This document shows, piece by piece, positions 21,884 to 30,923 of a DNA stretch of 37,709 nt. Where the stretch lies: positions 1-37,709 of the forward strand of contig CALUKF010000029.1 of NCBI GenBank assembly GCA_944321145.1, written 5' to 3'. This DNA comes from an uncultured Odoribacter sp. (GTDB taxonomy: Bacteria; Bacteroidota; Bacteroidia; Bacteroidales; Marinifilaceae). Every line of letters begins with the position of its first letter. The stretch's first letter is position 1. Below the pieces are notes generated by a model. It saw only the letters and a program-made list of their open reading frames with translations. It ran no database searches and was not told the DNA's origin. The position numbers and the translations under genes were made by a program.

Positions 21884-22708
21884 ATGAAGAAATGGAAATG
21901 GATAGGCATATTAGGGATAGCGATGTCAATGTTTTCTTGCCGCACGGCGCAACATTTGACAAACGGGGGAGAAGTGCCTTTTTTGTCTGCAAGTAAATTG
22001 TGGAAGCAAATGGAAATGAATGCTTTTCAAGATAGTACTTTCTTTGCCAAACGCATAGAGGTTACTCTGTCTGATGATGGAAAGTCTGAGCATTTCAAGG
22101 CTTCGTTGCGGATGAAAAGAGACGATTTTATGCAGGTTTCAGTGACAGCCCCTTTGGGTATTGAAATGGCAAGGGTGCTTTTAACCCGTGACAGTATTAA
22201 ATTCATGGATACCTATCATAAACAGTATTTTATGACAGATTATGCCGGTTTTTACCGACGATATAAGATACTGGTGTCATACGATTTTTTACAGCAGGTG
22301 TTCACAAATGCTTTTTTTTCTTTTGACTTGAATGAGAAAGAGCCTGTGAAGATAAAACATTATAAGTTAGAGCCAATGGCTGAAGGGTATAGATTGTGGA
22401 CAACGGAGCGGCAAGGCAATGAAAAACGGGGAGAGCGTTCGTTGCAGAAATGGGAATCTTTTATCAGTGCAAAACATTTCCGTCCTTTGCTTTTATCTGT
22501 GGAAGATTTGGATAAGGGGACAACTTTCTCTGTGGCTTATGACGGATTTACGGATTTTAATGGGACTCTCTTTCCAGAAAAAATGTGTTTTCGTTTTTTA
22601 TCGGGAAAAGAAAATGTAGTTTTGGAGTTGAAATTCCAGCGGATAGAATTTAATGTACCGGTGGAATCCCGATTTCGGATTTCGCCAAAATATAAACGAA
22701 TGGAGTAA
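21884..22708 (+). CDS. DUF4292 lipoprotein
   Basis: A 274-residue predicted lipoprotein. From the ATG at 21884 the signal sequence ends in a lipobox-like SMFSC, so the Cys would be lipidated. The mature part is a beta-rich domain of the LolA/LolB-like type found in DUF4292 (KASLRMKRDDFMQVSVTAPLGIEMARVLLT ... FRPLLLSVEDL ... FRISPKYKR). The open frame also allows an upstream TTG start, rejected as ATG is close by. DUF4292 genes normally sit next to the EnvC-like gene in Bacteroidales, as here. A role in moving lipids or lipoproteins is suggested by the fold but not shown. Confidence 0.85.
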   Translation: MKKWKWIGILGIAMSMFSCRTAQHLTNGGEVPFLSASKLWKQMEMNAFQDSTFFAKRIEVTLSDDGKSEHFKASLRMKRDDFMQVSVTAPLGIEMARVLLTRDSIKFMDTYHKQYFMTDYAGFYRRYKILVSYDFLQQVFTNAFFSFDLNEKEPVKIKHYKLEPMAEGYRLWTTERQGNEKRGERSLQKWESFISAKHFRPLLLSVEDLDKGTTFSVAYDGFTDFNGTLFPEKMCFRFLSGKENVVLELKFQRIEFNVPVESRFRISPKYKRME

Positions 22709-22713
22709 AAAGG

Positions 22714-23913
22714 ATGAACTGTGTTAAATGGGTCATATTGTGTTTTGTGCTTTTGTGGTCTTCGACAGCTTTTTCGCAGTCGATAGACGACATTCGCAAG
22801 CAAAAAGAAAAGGCTGAAAAGGAGATTGTTTACTTGAATAAATTGTTGAAAGATGCTGCCAAAGACAAGTCGGCATCTACAGAAAAAGTGAACATTTTGC
22901 AGGAGAAAATTGTACAGGGTGAACGGGTGTTGCATTCCTTGTCACAGGAATTGGATTATTTGCGCAATGGGATTTCGCAGAATGAAAACCGTATTGCTGA
23001 GTTGCAGCAAGAAAAAGAATCTCTTTTGGAATTGTATGCAAATCTGATTTATGGGACCTGGAAAAAACGGAACAAAGTGGATAAATTGATGTTTATTCTT
23101 TCGGCTTCGGATTTTAACCAGGCGTATAACCGTTTCCGGTATTTTCAGCAAATTCAGGAATATTCAAAGCGTCAGTTGGAATTGATAGGTCAGGTAAACG
23201 ATTCTTTGAATGTGAAGAATAAAGAATTGAACCGTTTGATTGAGCAGAAAAATGATTTGTTGAATACGATGAATACCAAAAATCGGGAATTGGAGTCTGA
23301 ACGGTTGCAAGAAAGCCGCTATGTAAATGCTTTGCGAAAGAAGGAGAAAGAACTGAAGAAAAAGTTGGATGCCGAAATGAAAAACCGCCAGCGTTTGGCA
23401 AAAGAGTTGAATCGTCTGATTACCCAGCAAACGAAAAAGGCTTCCTCCGGTGGAAAAGGGCAATTGACTCCCGAAGAGAAATTGTTGTCGGATGATTTTG
23501 CAAAAAATAAAGGCAAGTTGCCTTGGCCGGTGGAGGAGGGGTTTATTTCAGAGAAATTTGGGGTGAGCGTTCATTCTTTGCACAAGTATTTGAAGATTTC
23601 GAATGACGGAATTGATATTACGACTTCCAGGAATGCTGATGTCCGAGCGGTGTTTAAAGGGATAGTTTTGGATGTCTGTTTTGTGCCCGGATTGAATTAT
23701 ATGATATTGATTCAACATGGTAATTACTTTACGGCTTATCCCAATCTTTTGGATGTGCAAGTAAAGAAAGGGGATGCAGTAGAGACCAAACAGGTTTTGG
23801 GCAAAATCGGTTACGATAGTGAAAAAGGCAGTGTTTTGAATTTTCAGATATGGCAAAATGTAGGTAAAACCCAACCGGTCAAGTTGAATCCGGAACTTTG
23901 GTTGGCTAAATAA
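22714..23913 (+). CDS. EnvC-like murein hydrolase activator with degenerate LytM domain
   Basis: A 399-residue exported protein (signal peptide MNCVKWVILCFVLLWSSTAFSQ). Residues about 23-250 are long heptad-rich helices, a coiled coil like that of EnvC. The C-terminal 120 residues are a LytM/M23 domain (PWPVEEGFISEKFGV ... GIDITT ... GLNYMILIQHGNYFTAY ... VLNFQIW). The zinc ligands are partly lost: the first HxxxD site reads NDGID and the final HxH site reads LNFQIW. It should therefore be inactive as a peptidase and act by activating an amidase at cell separation, as EnvC does in E. coli. It follows the DUF4292 gene by 5 bp. Confidence 0.88.
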   Translation: MNCVKWVILCFVLLWSSTAFSQSIDDIRKQKEKAEKEIVYLNKLLKDAAKDKSASTEKVNILQEKIVQGERVLHSLSQELDYLRNGISQNENRIAELQQEKESLLELYANLIYGTWKKRNKVDKLMFILSASDFNQAYNRFRYFQQIQEYSKRQLELIGQVNDSLNVKNKELNRLIEQKNDLLNTMNTKNRELESERLQESRYVNALRKKEKELKKKLDAEMKNRQRLAKELNRLITQQTKKASSGGKGQLTPEEKLLSDDFAKNKGKLPWPVEEGFISEKFGVSVHSLHKYLKISNDGIDITTSRNADVRAVFKGIVLDVCFVPGLNYMILIQHGNYFTAYPNLLDVQVKKGDAVETKQVLGKIGYDSEKGSVLNFQIWQNVGKTQPVKLNPELWLAK

Positions 23914-23925
23914 AGTAATGATGTT

Positions 23926-24357
23926 ATGGAACATATCTATTTTTATACGGAAGGTTCAGTAGAGTTTCCTGCTTTTTTTTCCGAAAAACAGGCAGACGCT
24001 TGGTTGGAGGCAATAGCTGCGCATTACGGCAAGCGATTAGGAGATTTGAATTACATCTTTTGCGATGACGAGTATATTCTTTCGGTCAATCGTCGGTATC
24101 TTCAGCATGATTATTATACCGATGTGATTACTTTTGACTATTCCCATGGAAATATTCTTTCCGGTGATGTTTTCATCAGTTTGGATACGGTGCGTTCGAA
24201 TGCTGATTTGTTTGCCGTGACTTATGAAGAAGAATTTCATCGGGTATTGTGTCATGCTGTACTTCATTTGATAGGTTTTAAGGACAAAACGGAACCGGAT
24301 AGTGCACAGATGCGGCAGAATGAAAATATTTGCTTAGACCTTCTTAAAACGCTTTGA
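23926..24357 (+). CDS. ybeY: Endoribonuclease YbeY
   Basis: A 143-residue metal-dependent RNase required for 16S rRNA 3'-end maturation and ribosome quality control. Visible family features are RRYLQHDYYTDVITFDY, ILSGDVFISLDTV and the metal motif HAVLHLIGFKD. The third histidine of the classical HxxxHxxxxxH motif is not in its usual place: after the second His the sequence reads LIGFKDKTEPDSAQM. This Asp/Lys-containing ending seems common in Bacteroidota members, so it is probably a lineage trait rather than decay. It is followed two bases later by mnmG. Confidence 0.9.
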   Translation: MEHIYFYTEGSVEFPAFFSEKQADAWLEAIAAHYGKRLGDLNYIFCDDEYILSVNRRYLQHDYYTDVITFDYSHGNILSGDVFISLDTVRSNADLFAVTYEEEFHRVLCHAVLHLIGFKDKTEPDSAQMRQNENICLDLLKTL

Positions 24358-24358
24358 A

Positions 24359-26242
24359 ATGGCAACTTTATTACCTGAATACGATGTGATAGTAGTCGGT
24401 GCCGGTCATGCCGGTTGTGAAGCGGCTTGTGCAGCTGCCCATTTGGGTTCGCGAGTGTTACTTATTACATTGGATATGAATAAGATAGCACAAATGTCTT
24501 GCAATCCGGCAATTGGCGGGATAGCAAAAGGGCAAATTGTGCGCGAAATTGATGCTTTGGGTGGCATGACGGCTTTGGTGACTGACCGTAGTTCCATACA
24601 GTTCCGTATGTTGAACCTCTCCAAGGGACCTGCTATGTGGAGTCCGCGTGCTCAATGCGACAGGATGAGGTTTTCAGAAGAGTGGCGACGCATTTTGGAA
24701 GAAACAACAGGATTGGATTTATGGCAGGATGATGTGATAGAACTTATCGTTGAGGATGGGGTAGTGCGGGGAGTGAAAACTACCTTGGGCGTGGCATTTT
24801 ATAGTCAAAAGGTTATATTAACAAATGGTACTTTTTTAAACGGTTTAATACATATTGGACGTGTTAGTTTTGAAGGGGGGCGTATTTCTGAGCCGGCATC
24901 CCATGGCTTGACCCACCAATTGGCTGAATTGGGTTTTGAAACAGGACGGATGAAAACAGGTACGCCTGTGCGGATTGACGGGCGTACTGTCGATTTTTCA
25001 AAATTGACAAAGCAAGAGGGTGATGATGATTTTCATTGTTTTTCTTATTTGGATTTTGATTATAGGAACAATCTTATTCACCGTCCTTGTTATCTGGCTT
25101 ATACCAATGAACGGGTACACGAGGTGTTGCGCGAAGGTTTTGCAGACAGTCCTTTGTTTAACGGCACCATTCAAAGTATAGGTCCTCGGTATTGTCCGAG
25201 CATTGAAACCAAATTGGATACTTTTGCTGAGCGTACAAGCCATCATCTTTTTTTGGAGCCGGAAGGAGAGCGGACGGCTGAGTTTTATCTGAATGGTTTT
25301 TCTTCTTCCTTGCCTTGGGACATTCAATGGCGCGGTTTGCGGTTGATAGAGGGATTTGAGCATGTAAAGATTTATCGTCCCGGTTATGCCATCGAATATG
25401 ACTATTTTCCGCCTACGCAGCTTTACCATACTTTGGAAACGAAAGCCGTCAAAGGACTTTATTTTGCAGGTCAAATCAATGGGACGACGGGTTATGAGGA
25501 AGCTGCTGCCCAAGGGTTAATGGCAGGTATTAATGCTCATTTGGCAATTCATGGTGGTGATGACTTTATTTTGCGGCGGGATGAAGCTTATATTGGAGTG
25601 TTGATTGATGATTTGGTGACTAAAGGTGTAGACGAACCTTATCGGATGTTTACTTCGCGTGCAGAGTATCGGATTCTTTTGCGGCAAGATAATGCGGATG
25701 CACGTCTGACTCCAAAAGGATTTGAGTTAGGTTTGGTCACTCGTGACCGTTATGCAGTTTACATTGATAAAATGCGTGACCGTGACGCTTTGATAGATTT
25801 TATTCAAGGCTACAGTGTAAAGCCGGACGAGATTAATTCTTTTTTGCTTGCTTTGGAAACAGCGCCTTTAAAACAAGGATTGAAGTTGGTGGATATTCTT
25901 TCTCGTCCGCAGGTAAGTTTAAATGCTTTGATTGGCTTTCTTTCTCCTTTGCGGGAATTTGTAGAAAACCATCAAATGCGCGATGAGGTGGTGGAAGCAG
26001 CCGAAATAGAATTGAAATATTCAGGATATATAGAGCGTGAGCGTCTATTGGCAGATAAGTTGGCTCGTTTGGAGAATTTGGTTATTGCGGACAAATTCAA
26101 TTATGCAGAGCTGACAAATCTTTCCATCGAAGCTCGTCAAAAATTGCAGAAGATTCAACCGCGTACCATTGGACAGGCATCCCGAATAAGCGGAGTGTCG
26201 CCGGCAGACATAAATGTTTTATTGGTTTTGTTGGGAAGATAG
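24359..26242 (+). CDS. mnmG: tRNA uridine-5-carboxymethylaminomethyl modification enzyme MnmG (GidA)
   Basis: A 627-residue FAD enzyme that with MnmE installs the cmnm5 group at U34 of several tRNAs. The FAD Rossmann motif GxGxxG is at 14-19 (VVGAGHAGCEAA). Other signatures: CNPAIGGIAKGQIVREIDALGG, the catalytic-Cys loop GPRYCPSIE, GLYFAGQINGTTGYEEAAAQG, and FTSRAEYRILLRQDNADARLT. The C-terminal MnmE-interacting domain ends in RISGVSPADINVLLVLL. Length is normal. In many bacteria gidA lies near the chromosome origin; here a parS-like site follows within 15 bp, in keeping with that. Confidence 0.97.
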   Translation: MATLLPEYDVIVVGAGHAGCEAACAAAHLGSRVLLITLDMNKIAQMSCNPAIGGIAKGQIVREIDALGGMTALVTDRSSIQFRMLNLSKGPAMWSPRAQCDRMRFSEEWRRILEETTGLDLWQDDVIELIVEDGVVRGVKTTLGVAFYSQKVILTNGTFLNGLIHIGRVSFEGGRISEPASHGLTHQLAELGFETGRMKTGTPVRIDGRTVDFSKLTKQEGDDDFHCFSYLDFDYRNNLIHRPCYLAYTNERVHEVLREGFADSPLFNGTIQSIGPRYCPSIETKLDTFAERTSHHLFLEPEGERTAEFYLNGFSSSLPWDIQWRGLRLIEGFEHVKIYRPGYAIEYDYFPPTQLYHTLETKAVKGLYFAGQINGTTGYEEAAAQGLMAGINAHLAIHGGDDFILRRDEAYIGVLIDDLVTKGVDEPYRMFTSRAEYRILLRQDNADARLTPKGFELGLVTRDRYAVYIDKMRDRDALIDFIQGYSVKPDEINSFLLALETAPLKQGLKLVDILSRPQVSLNALIGFLSPLREFVENHQMRDEVVEAAEIELKYSGYIERERLLADKLARLENLVIADKFNYAELTNLSIEARQKLQKIQPRTIGQASRISGVSPADINVLLVLLGR

Positions 26243-26256
26243 GAAAACAAGAAAAA

Positions 26257-26272
26257 TGTTTCACGTGGAACA
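26257..26272. promoter_or_regulatory. parS centromere-like site (ParB binding)
   Basis: TGTTTCACGTGGAACA matches the bacterial parS consensus TGTTTCACGTGAAACA at 15 of 16 positions. Its reverse complement, TGTTCCACGTGAAACA, is a well-known natural variant. It lies in the mnmG-ade intergenic gap, where a chromosomal ParB would load near the origin. Confidence 0.85.
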
Positions 26273-26338
26273 TTTTACTGCGAATAGCTATAATGTGCGA
26301 ATAAGGAATATGAAAATGATAAATAATTGGAGAGATTT

Positions 26339-27967
26339 ATGAGACAAATAACAGGGAATGTTGTAGATTTGCATCACAGGAAAATTTTTCCGGGAATACT
26401 TACTATCGAAGGTGAACGTATTGTTTCAATAGAAGAAACGAATGGATGGTACAGCCATTACATTACTCCAGGCTTAATAGATGCGCATGTACATATCGAG
26501 AGTTCGATGCTGACTCCTTTGGAATTTTCTAAATTAGTTGTCCGGAAAGGAACGATTGCCGTAGTGACCGATCCGCATGAGATTGCAAATGTATTGGGGC
26601 GGAAGGGAATTGATTTTATGCAAGAAAATAGTCAGGAAACGTCTTTAAAAATATATTTCACCATTCCTTCTTGTGTACCTGCTACTCCATTTGATTATTC
26701 TGGCAGCAATCTTTCGGCAGATGATGTGGAGGATTTATTTGCCAGCGGGAAATTTGTTGGCTTATCAGAGATGATGAATGTACCGGGTGTTTTACAAAAG
26801 GACGAAGAAGTCATGCGTAAATTGGCATCTGCGCAAAAGAGAGGTTTGCCTATTGACGGGCATGCTCCGGGATTGAGGGGTAAGGATTTGAAAGCATACA
26901 TAGCAGCAGGAATTTCCACCGATCATGAGTGTTCAAATTTGGAAGAGGCGTTGGAGAAAGTGCGCCAAGGCATGAAAATTATCATCCGTGAAGGAAGTGC
27001 GGCAAAAAACTACAATGCCTTAAAATCTCTGATTGGGATTTGTCCGGAGAATCTTATGTTTTGCACCGATGACTCACACCCGGGAGATTTGATAGCATCC
27101 GGTCACATCAATAAGATTGTCCGCAAGGCAGTGGCTGATGGTTTCGATGTATTCGATGTATTGAAAATAGCCTCTTTAAATGCTGCTGCACATTATGGAT
27201 TAGAAATAGGCAGTCTGAAAGTGGGGGATAAAGCAGATTTTGTAATATGGAATAACTTGAAAGATTTTCAGGCATACGCTGTTTTTATAGATGGAAAACA
27301 ACAATTCGACGGTTTTGAATCTGCGTGGGACAGGAGAGTGACAGATGTTTTTGGCAGGAATGATTTGAATCGTTTTGAGCGGGAACCGATAACAGAGCAA
27401 GAGATACGGAAGCCAGTTCGGGATGAAATCACTTGTATTGAAGTTTTCGATGGGGAATTGGTAACAGGGAAAAAAGTCTTCCCTGTGGAGGGTTCTCTTT
27501 CTAATTTAGAATCGGACAAGGAGCGCGATGTGTTGAAAATCGTTTACATGAACCGTTATCAGAACTTGTCGCCCCAAGTGGCTTATATCCACGGGGTGCA
27601 TCTGCAGCGCGGAGCATTTGCCACGAGCATCACGCATGACTCGCATAACATCATATCGGTGGGTTGCACTGACCGGGAAATTACAGCTGCAATAAATGCG
27701 GTCATTGCTTCAAAAGGAGGATTGTTTATTGCCGATGGGGAAGAGGTGACTGGTATGCCTTTGCCCATTGCCGGCATCATCAGTGATAGGGAATATAGAG
27801 AAGTGGATAGAGTGTGGGGCAATTTGATGGAGAAATTAAAGGAAATGGGCTGCACTTTGTCATCGCCTTTTATGACCCTTTCTTTCATGGCACTGATAGT
27901 CATTCCGGAATTGAAAATAGGGGAGAAGGGATTGTTTGAATATAGTAAATTTAGTTTCATTTCCTGA
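26339..27967 (+). CDS. ade: Adenine deaminase
   Basis: A 542-residue amidohydrolase that deaminates adenine to hypoxanthine for purine salvage. Metal-site signatures are DAHVHIESSMLTP, VVTDPHEIANVLG, DGHAPGLRGKDL, STDHECS and FCTDDSHPGDL. The C-terminal adenine-deaminase domain has THDSHNIISVGCTD. The start ATG at 26339 has GGAGAG just upstream; an earlier TTG in frame is rejected. It ends two bases before the uvrC ATG, so the two are co-transcribed. An isolated adenine-deaminase fold with dipeptidase-like activity is possible but less likely, because both family halves are intact. Confidence 0.95.
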   Translation: MRQITGNVVDLHHRKIFPGILTIEGERIVSIEETNGWYSHYITPGLIDAHVHIESSMLTPLEFSKLVVRKGTIAVVTDPHEIANVLGRKGIDFMQENSQETSLKIYFTIPSCVPATPFDYSGSNLSADDVEDLFASGKFVGLSEMMNVPGVLQKDEEVMRKLASAQKRGLPIDGHAPGLRGKDLKAYIAAGISTDHECSNLEEALEKVRQGMKIIIREGSAAKNYNALKSLIGICPENLMFCTDDSHPGDLIASGHINKIVRKAVADGFDVFDVLKIASLNAAAHYGLEIGSLKVGDKADFVIWNNLKDFQAYAVFIDGKQQFDGFESAWDRRVTDVFGRNDLNRFEREPITEQEIRKPVRDEITCIEVFDGELVTGKKVFPVEGSLSNLESDKERDVLKIVYMNRYQNLSPQVAYIHGVHLQRGAFATSITHDSHNIISVGCTDREITAAINAVIASKGGLFIADGEEVTGMPLPIAGIISDREYREVDRVWGNLMEKLKEMGCTLSSPFMTLSFMALIVIPELKIGEKGLFEYSKFSFIS

Positions 27968-27969
27968 CC

Positions 27970-29778
27970 ATGGCTCTATACGACGAGGAATTGCGTTCGA
28001 AAGTCAACGAACTGCCTACCAATCCGGGTGTGTACCAATATTTTGACAATACTGGTACCATCATTTATATAGGTAAGGCTAAAAATCTGAAAAATAGAGT
28101 ATTATCCTATCTTAATAAAACAAATCAATCAACTAAGACAAGATTATTAGTCAGTAAAATAGCTGATTTGCGTTACATCGTAGTGAACAGCGAGCAAGAT
28201 GCCCTTTTATTGGAAAACAATCTTATCAAAAAGTACAAGCCCAAGTATAATATTTTGCTGAAGGACGACAAATCTTATCCCTGGATTTGCATCAAGAAGG
28301 AACCTTTCCCGCGGGTATTCCTGACGCGGCGTTATGTGCTTGACGGGTCTGAATATTTTGGACCTTATACATTTGGCAAAATGGCAAACCTGCTCATCAC
28401 ATTGATAAAATCCCTTTTCAAGTTGCGCACGTGCAATCTGAACCTTACCGAAAAAGCCATTTGTGAGCATAAATTCAAAGTTTGCCTGGAACATCACATC
28501 GGGAATTGTGCTGCCCCCTGCATTTCCAAAATCAGCAAAACGGAGTATGACGAGTACATTGACCAAATCCGGACTATCCTGAAAGGCAATTTGTCGGTGG
28601 TTATCCGCATCTTGACAAACCGGATGATGAAATGCGCCGAAGAATTGAAATTTGAAGAGGCTGAACGTTTTAAACGTGACTTGGATTCCATCAAAACCTA
28701 TCAGTCCAAATCGACCATTGTTCGTACCTCCATCCACGACACCGATGTTTTTTCCTACATCGAGAATGAGAAATATGCCTACGTCAATTACTTGCGGATT
28801 ATTCACGGAGCCGTTATGCAGGTGCATACCATTGAGTTGGAGAAAAAAATCGAGGAGGAAAAAGAGGCTTTGCTCTCGTTTGCCATTTGTGAAATCCGCC
28901 AATTGGTGAACAGTCATTCCAAAGAAATCATCGTGCCCTTTTATCCGGACGTACAGTTGGAAGGCGTGCAGTATGTCATTCCCCAGCGCGGTGACAAAAA
29001 GCAATTGTTGGATTTGTCTGAGCGCAATGCCCGTTTCTATCGTTTAGACCGTGATCGTTCCCGTGGAGAACGGAAAGAGACTTCTACTTTCACGCTTTTA
29101 AAAACGATACAAACCGAGCTGAAATTACCGCGTTTGCCCCATCGTATCGAGTGTTTCGATAACTCCAACATTCAGGGAACCAATCCTGTAGCAGCTTGTA
29201 CCGTCTTTATCGACGGCAAGCCGGCAAAGCGGGAATACCGGAAGTTCCACGTGAAAACAGTGATTGGGGCAGATGATTTTGCTTCCATGGAGGAAATCAT
29301 TTACCGCAGGTATAGAAGAGTGTTAGATGAAGGGAAGGAACTGCCTGATTTGATTGTTGTTGACGGAGGAAAAGGACAGCTGCACTCAGCCATCAACAGC
29401 TTGGAGAAATTGGCGTTGTATGGAAAAATCCCCATCTTGGGTTTGGCGGAACGCATGGAGGAAATCTATTTTCCCGGCGACAAAGATTCCTATATTTTAG
29501 GCAAAAATTCCTTGGCATTGAGGACATTGATGCATATCCGCGACGAGGCTCACCGTTTCGGTATCACCTTCCACAGGAAGTTGCGCGAGAAGTCGCAAAC
29601 CCGAAGCGTATTGGATGAAATCAAAGGTGTAGGCAAAGCATCCCAGACCGCTTTGCTCCAAACATTTAAATCCGTGGAAAAGATTTCCGAACAATCCCTG
29701 GAAGAATTGGCTGCCGTCATCGGTAAAAAGCGGGCAGAAATTGTCTATCGCTATTTCCATAATCCTCCTGATTGCTAA
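27970..29778 (+). CDS. uvrC: Excinuclease ABC subunit C
   Basis: A 602-residue nuclease of nucleotide excision repair that makes the 3' and 5' cuts beside a lesion in the UvrB-DNA complex. Domains in order: GIY-YIG nuclease (about 15-95, with NPGVYQYF and IIYIGKAKNL), a cysteine-containing linker (CEHKFKVCLEHHIGNCAAPC), a UVR motif (about 205-240), the RNase H-like C-terminal nuclease (RIECFDNSNIQGTNPVA, LIVVDGGKGQL), and a terminal helix-hairpin-helix (about 550-598). Length is normal. It follows ade by two bases. Confidence 0.97.
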   Translation: MALYDEELRSKVNELPTNPGVYQYFDNTGTIIYIGKAKNLKNRVLSYLNKTNQSTKTRLLVSKIADLRYIVVNSEQDALLLENNLIKKYKPKYNILLKDDKSYPWICIKKEPFPRVFLTRRYVLDGSEYFGPYTFGKMANLLITLIKSLFKLRTCNLNLTEKAICEHKFKVCLEHHIGNCAAPCISKISKTEYDEYIDQIRTILKGNLSVVIRILTNRMMKCAEELKFEEAERFKRDLDSIKTYQSKSTIVRTSIHDTDVFSYIENEKYAYVNYLRIIHGAVMQVHTIELEKKIEEEKEALLSFAICEIRQLVNSHSKEIIVPFYPDVQLEGVQYVIPQRGDKKQLLDLSERNARFYRLDRDRSRGERKETSTFTLLKTIQTELKLPRLPHRIECFDNSNIQGTNPVAACTVFIDGKPAKREYRKFHVKTVIGADDFASMEEIIYRRYRRVLDEGKELPDLIVVDGGKGQLHSAINSLEKLALYGKIPILGLAERMEEIYFPGDKDSYILGKNSLALRTLMHIRDEAHRFGITFHRKLREKSQTRSVLDEIKGVGKASQTALLQTFKSVEKISEQSLEELAAVIGKKRAEIVYRYFHNPPDC

Positions 29779-29802
29779 CTCCAGCCTTTGGCAATCATTT
29801 TG
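29769..29802 (+). terminator. Possible uvrC terminator
   Basis: TGATTGC and GCAATCA form a 7-bp stem around a 15-nt loop, followed by TTTTG; the left arm overlaps the uvrC 3' end. The stem is short and the T tract is brief, so this is a weak call. Confidence 0.4.
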
Positions 29803-29837
29803 TGCCTGATAATGTGATTACGAATCGATGGATTGTT

Positions 29838-29845
29838 TATCTTTG
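29838..29845 (+). promoter_or_regulatory. Candidate promoter of the zinc-ribbon/PNPOx gene (-7 box)
   Basis: TATCTTTG, a full TAnnTTTG match, 36 bp before the ATG at 29881. No clear TTTG is found at about 19 nt upstream. Confidence 0.5.
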
Positions 29846-29880
29846 CACGCGTGAATTGAAACTATAACTAATTTATTAAC

Positions 29881-30573
29881 ATGGACTTCGATAGGAAACA
29901 ACCTTTTTGCCAGAGTTGCGGTATGCCCCTGACCGATGAAATCAGGGGAACAAATGCCGATGGTAGCCGCAATGAGGATTATTGTGTTTATTGCTACAAA
30001 AACGGTGAGTTCACCCAAGCGTTTACGATGACCCAAATGATAGAATTTTGTCTGCAATTCTTAGACCAATGGAATGCCCAGGCGGGTTTGAATTTAACCC
30101 CTGTGCAGGCGAAAGAACAAATGCTCCAGCATTTCCCGCATTTAAAGCGTTGGAAAGAAAAGGACGGGCGTACTTTGACGGAAAAAGCCGCCGCCTTGCT
30201 TGCCCAATGTGAAAATGTGACCATCGCTTCCATTGATGCCAATGGTTTTCCCCGTCCCGTGCAAATGTCTAAAATAAAGGCGGAAGGCTTCCATGAAATT
30301 TGGATGGCGACAAGTGCCCGCTCCGTAAAAGTGGAGGATTTCAAGCACAACAACAAGGCGGGGCTTTGCTACGACCACTATGGCGACGGCGTGGCATTGC
30401 GCGGCACAGTGGAGGTCATCACCGACGACGCCACGCGCAAAGAAATGTGGGAAGACTGGTTCATCCACCATTTCCCCGGCGGACCCACCGACCCCGATTA
30501 CGTCCTCCTCCGTTTTCTTGGCACGGAAGCCACCTTCTGGATAAACGGCGAATTTTCTCACTCTAATATTTGA
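29881..30573 (+). CDS. Zinc-ribbon plus pyridoxamine 5'-phosphate oxidase-like protein
   Basis: A 230-residue two-domain protein. Residues 8-45 are a putative zinc ribbon with the pairs CQSCGMPL and YCVYCYKNGEF. A helical stretch follows (about 48-95). The C-terminal part (about 98-228: IASIDANGFPRPVQMSKI ... IWMATSARSVKVEDFKHNNKAGLCY ... GVALRGTVEVI) is a split-barrel flavin-binding domain of the general-stress-protein-26 / PNPOx type. Such proteins bind FMN, F420-like or heme cofactors, and the substrate here is unknown. True pyridoxamine oxidase activity is unlikely. It begins a run of four small cysteine-rich or stress-related genes. Confidence 0.83.
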   Translation: MDFDRKQPFCQSCGMPLTDEIRGTNADGSRNEDYCVYCYKNGEFTQAFTMTQMIEFCLQFLDQWNAQAGLNLTPVQAKEQMLQHFPHLKRWKEKDGRTLTEKAAALLAQCENVTIASIDANGFPRPVQMSKIKAEGFHEIWMATSARSVKVEDFKHNNKAGLCYDHYGDGVALRGTVEVITDDATRKEMWEDWFIHHFPGGPTDPDYVLLRFLGTEATFWINGEFSHSNI

Positions 30574-30576
30574 TAT

Positions 30577-30921
30577 ATGAAAACTATTGTATCTAACACT
30601 CAAAACATAGCCGCTTGCGGTCTTTATTGCGGAGCCTGCCGTAAGTTCTTGGCAGAAAAATGTCCTGGGTGTAAACAGAATGAAAAGGCAACTTGGTGCA
30701 AAATTCGCTCATGTTGCCAAGAAAACAAGTTCAATACTTGTGCTGAATGCTCCCATGATGTTAAGGAATGCAAGTTGTTTTCCAATTGGATAGGCAAAGT
30801 ATTCGCATTCCTGTTTAATTCCGACCGTTCCGCTTGTATTCGCTATATAAAGGAACAAGGTGAACAAGCCTTCGCCGAAGAGATGACTAAACGTAAATGT
30901 CAAACCATCAAAAGAAAATAA
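30577..30921 (+). CDS. DUF3795 cysteine-rich protein
   Basis: A 114-residue protein with 12 cysteines, mostly in pairs: CGLYCGACRKFLAEKCPGC, then WCKIRSCCQEN and CAECSHDVKEC. The spacing fits DUF3795, a family of small cysteine-rich proteins presumed to bind zinc or an Fe-S cluster. No signal peptide. It lies 3 bp after the zinc-ribbon/PNPOx gene, so the two are likely co-transcribed. Function unknown. Confidence 0.8.
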   Translation: MKTIVSNTQNIAACGLYCGACRKFLAEKCPGCKQNEKATWCKIRSCCQENKFNTCAECSHDVKECKLFSNWIGKVFAFLFNSDRSACIRYIKEQGEQAFAEEMTKRKCQTIKRK

Positions 30922-30923
30922 AT

